DNA of 64,000 bases from an uncultured Verrucomicrobia subdivision 3 bacterium (GTDB taxonomy: Bacteria > Verrucomicrobiota > Verrucomicrobiia > Limisphaerales > UBA11358): positions 55,594 to 119,593 of the forward strand of contig CAINLR010000093.1 in the NCBI GenBank assembly GCA_903850425.1, given 5' to 3'. A program made the position numbers and the translations under genes. The notes beneath the pieces are model-generated. The model did no database searches, was not told the origin of the DNA, and saw only the letters and a list, made by a program, of their open reading frames with translations. Of the stretch, positions 63,869 through 64,000 are shown piece by piece (position 1 is the first letter of the stretch; every line of letters starts with the position of its first letter).

Positions 63869-64000
63869 TAGTGTCCCTTAAAAGCGTGACACAACTGCTA
63901 ATGGGGATTATTGTGGGTGAACGATGTCACGCCACGCCCCCCACCTTGAACTCACGGCGGCACAAGCCGTCGAGTTGCGTGCCTTGGTGCGCGCCACTAC
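63866..64000 (+). mobile_element. IS630-like insertion sequence, left end (runs out of window)
   Basis: Sequence beginning near TAGTGTCCCTTAAAAGCGTG marks the likely left end, with a TA dinucleotide target at 63864-63865 or 63869-63870 as IS630/mariner elements prefer. A transposase frame opens 55-60 bp inside. The right end is outside the window, so terminal repeats cannot be compared. Confidence 0.65.
63924..64000 (+). CDS. IS630-family transposase, N-terminal 25 residues
   Basis: ATG 63924 opens a frame that runs off the window. The visible start, S-R-H-A-P-H-L-E-L-T-A-A-Q-A-V-E-L-R-A-L, is the first helix of the helix-turn-helix domain of IS630-type transposases, where an L-T-x-x-x-x-x-E-L-x-x-L-V-R pattern is standard. 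The DDE domain would lie beyond the window. Confidence 0.7.
   Translation, partial: MSRHAPHLELTAAQAVELRALVRAT

Overview
The window looks like chromosomal DNA of a free-living, GC-rich, Gram-negative polysaccharide degrader, most probably a Verrucomicrobiota member of the Pedosphaera/Limisphaerales type. This is inferred from protein style, not from an rRNA gene. The signs are very large secreted proteins built from LamG, lamin-tail, CotH, PA14, Ig-like and autotransporter-associated beta-strand repeats, C-terminal modules with the S-T-N-L-T-x-W pattern, GH105 and DUF4861 proteins, Tat-exported Gfo/Idh oxidoreductases, and many short palindromic dispersed repeats. No tRNA, rRNA, CRISPR array or replication origin was recognised, and promoters could not be placed reliably.

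Layout. 1-9.5 kb: a membrane-protein fragment, a secreted subtilase, a small membrane protein, a phosphohexomutase, an orphan nuoA, a DJ-1/PfpI protein, an Lnt-like acyltransferase, a CheX-like protein and a UvrD-type helicase. 9.5-31.7 kb: three giant exported proteins (about 2944, 2000 and 1863 aa), a decayed TPR gene, and a 1.1 kb intergenic region holding an exact 42-bp-period hairpin array. 31.8-36.8 kb: a P1B-4 metal ATPase, guanine deaminase, small proteins and a glutathione peroxidase. 37.1-43.7 kb: uronate/pectin catabolism genes (kduI, kduD, a GH105 hydrolase, a GH105-DUF4861 fusion, eda). 43.8-53.6 kb: a VOC protein, an unknown 588-aa protein, a sensor Ser/Thr kinase, a PL1 pectate lyase with Ig domains and a membrane protein. 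53.7-62.6 kb: an oxidoreductase, a GNAT protein, DUF2891, BI-1, a possible clan-CD peptidase, gene relics, a CE1-like esterase and an aminotransferase. 63-64 kb: a zinc-ribbon fragment and a gene cut by an IS630-like element that runs off the end.

How the genes work together. Secreted pectate lyase and exported GH105 enzymes would release unsaturated uronates. KduI and KduD convert these to 2-keto-3-deoxygluconate, and after phosphorylation by a kinase not in this window Eda yields pyruvate and glyceraldehyde-3-phosphate. Five exported proteins (subtilase, the three giants, pectate lyase) end in the same kind of roughly 50-70 residue module that stops a few residues after an aromatic-aromatic-Arg triplet. 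This is a candidate sorting or anchoring tail and the strongest hint of an undescribed system. Three copies of a four-stem-loop element of about 145-160 bp, plus several smaller palindromes, punctuate the gene borders. Simple-sequence inverted repeats have also entered two coding regions in frame.
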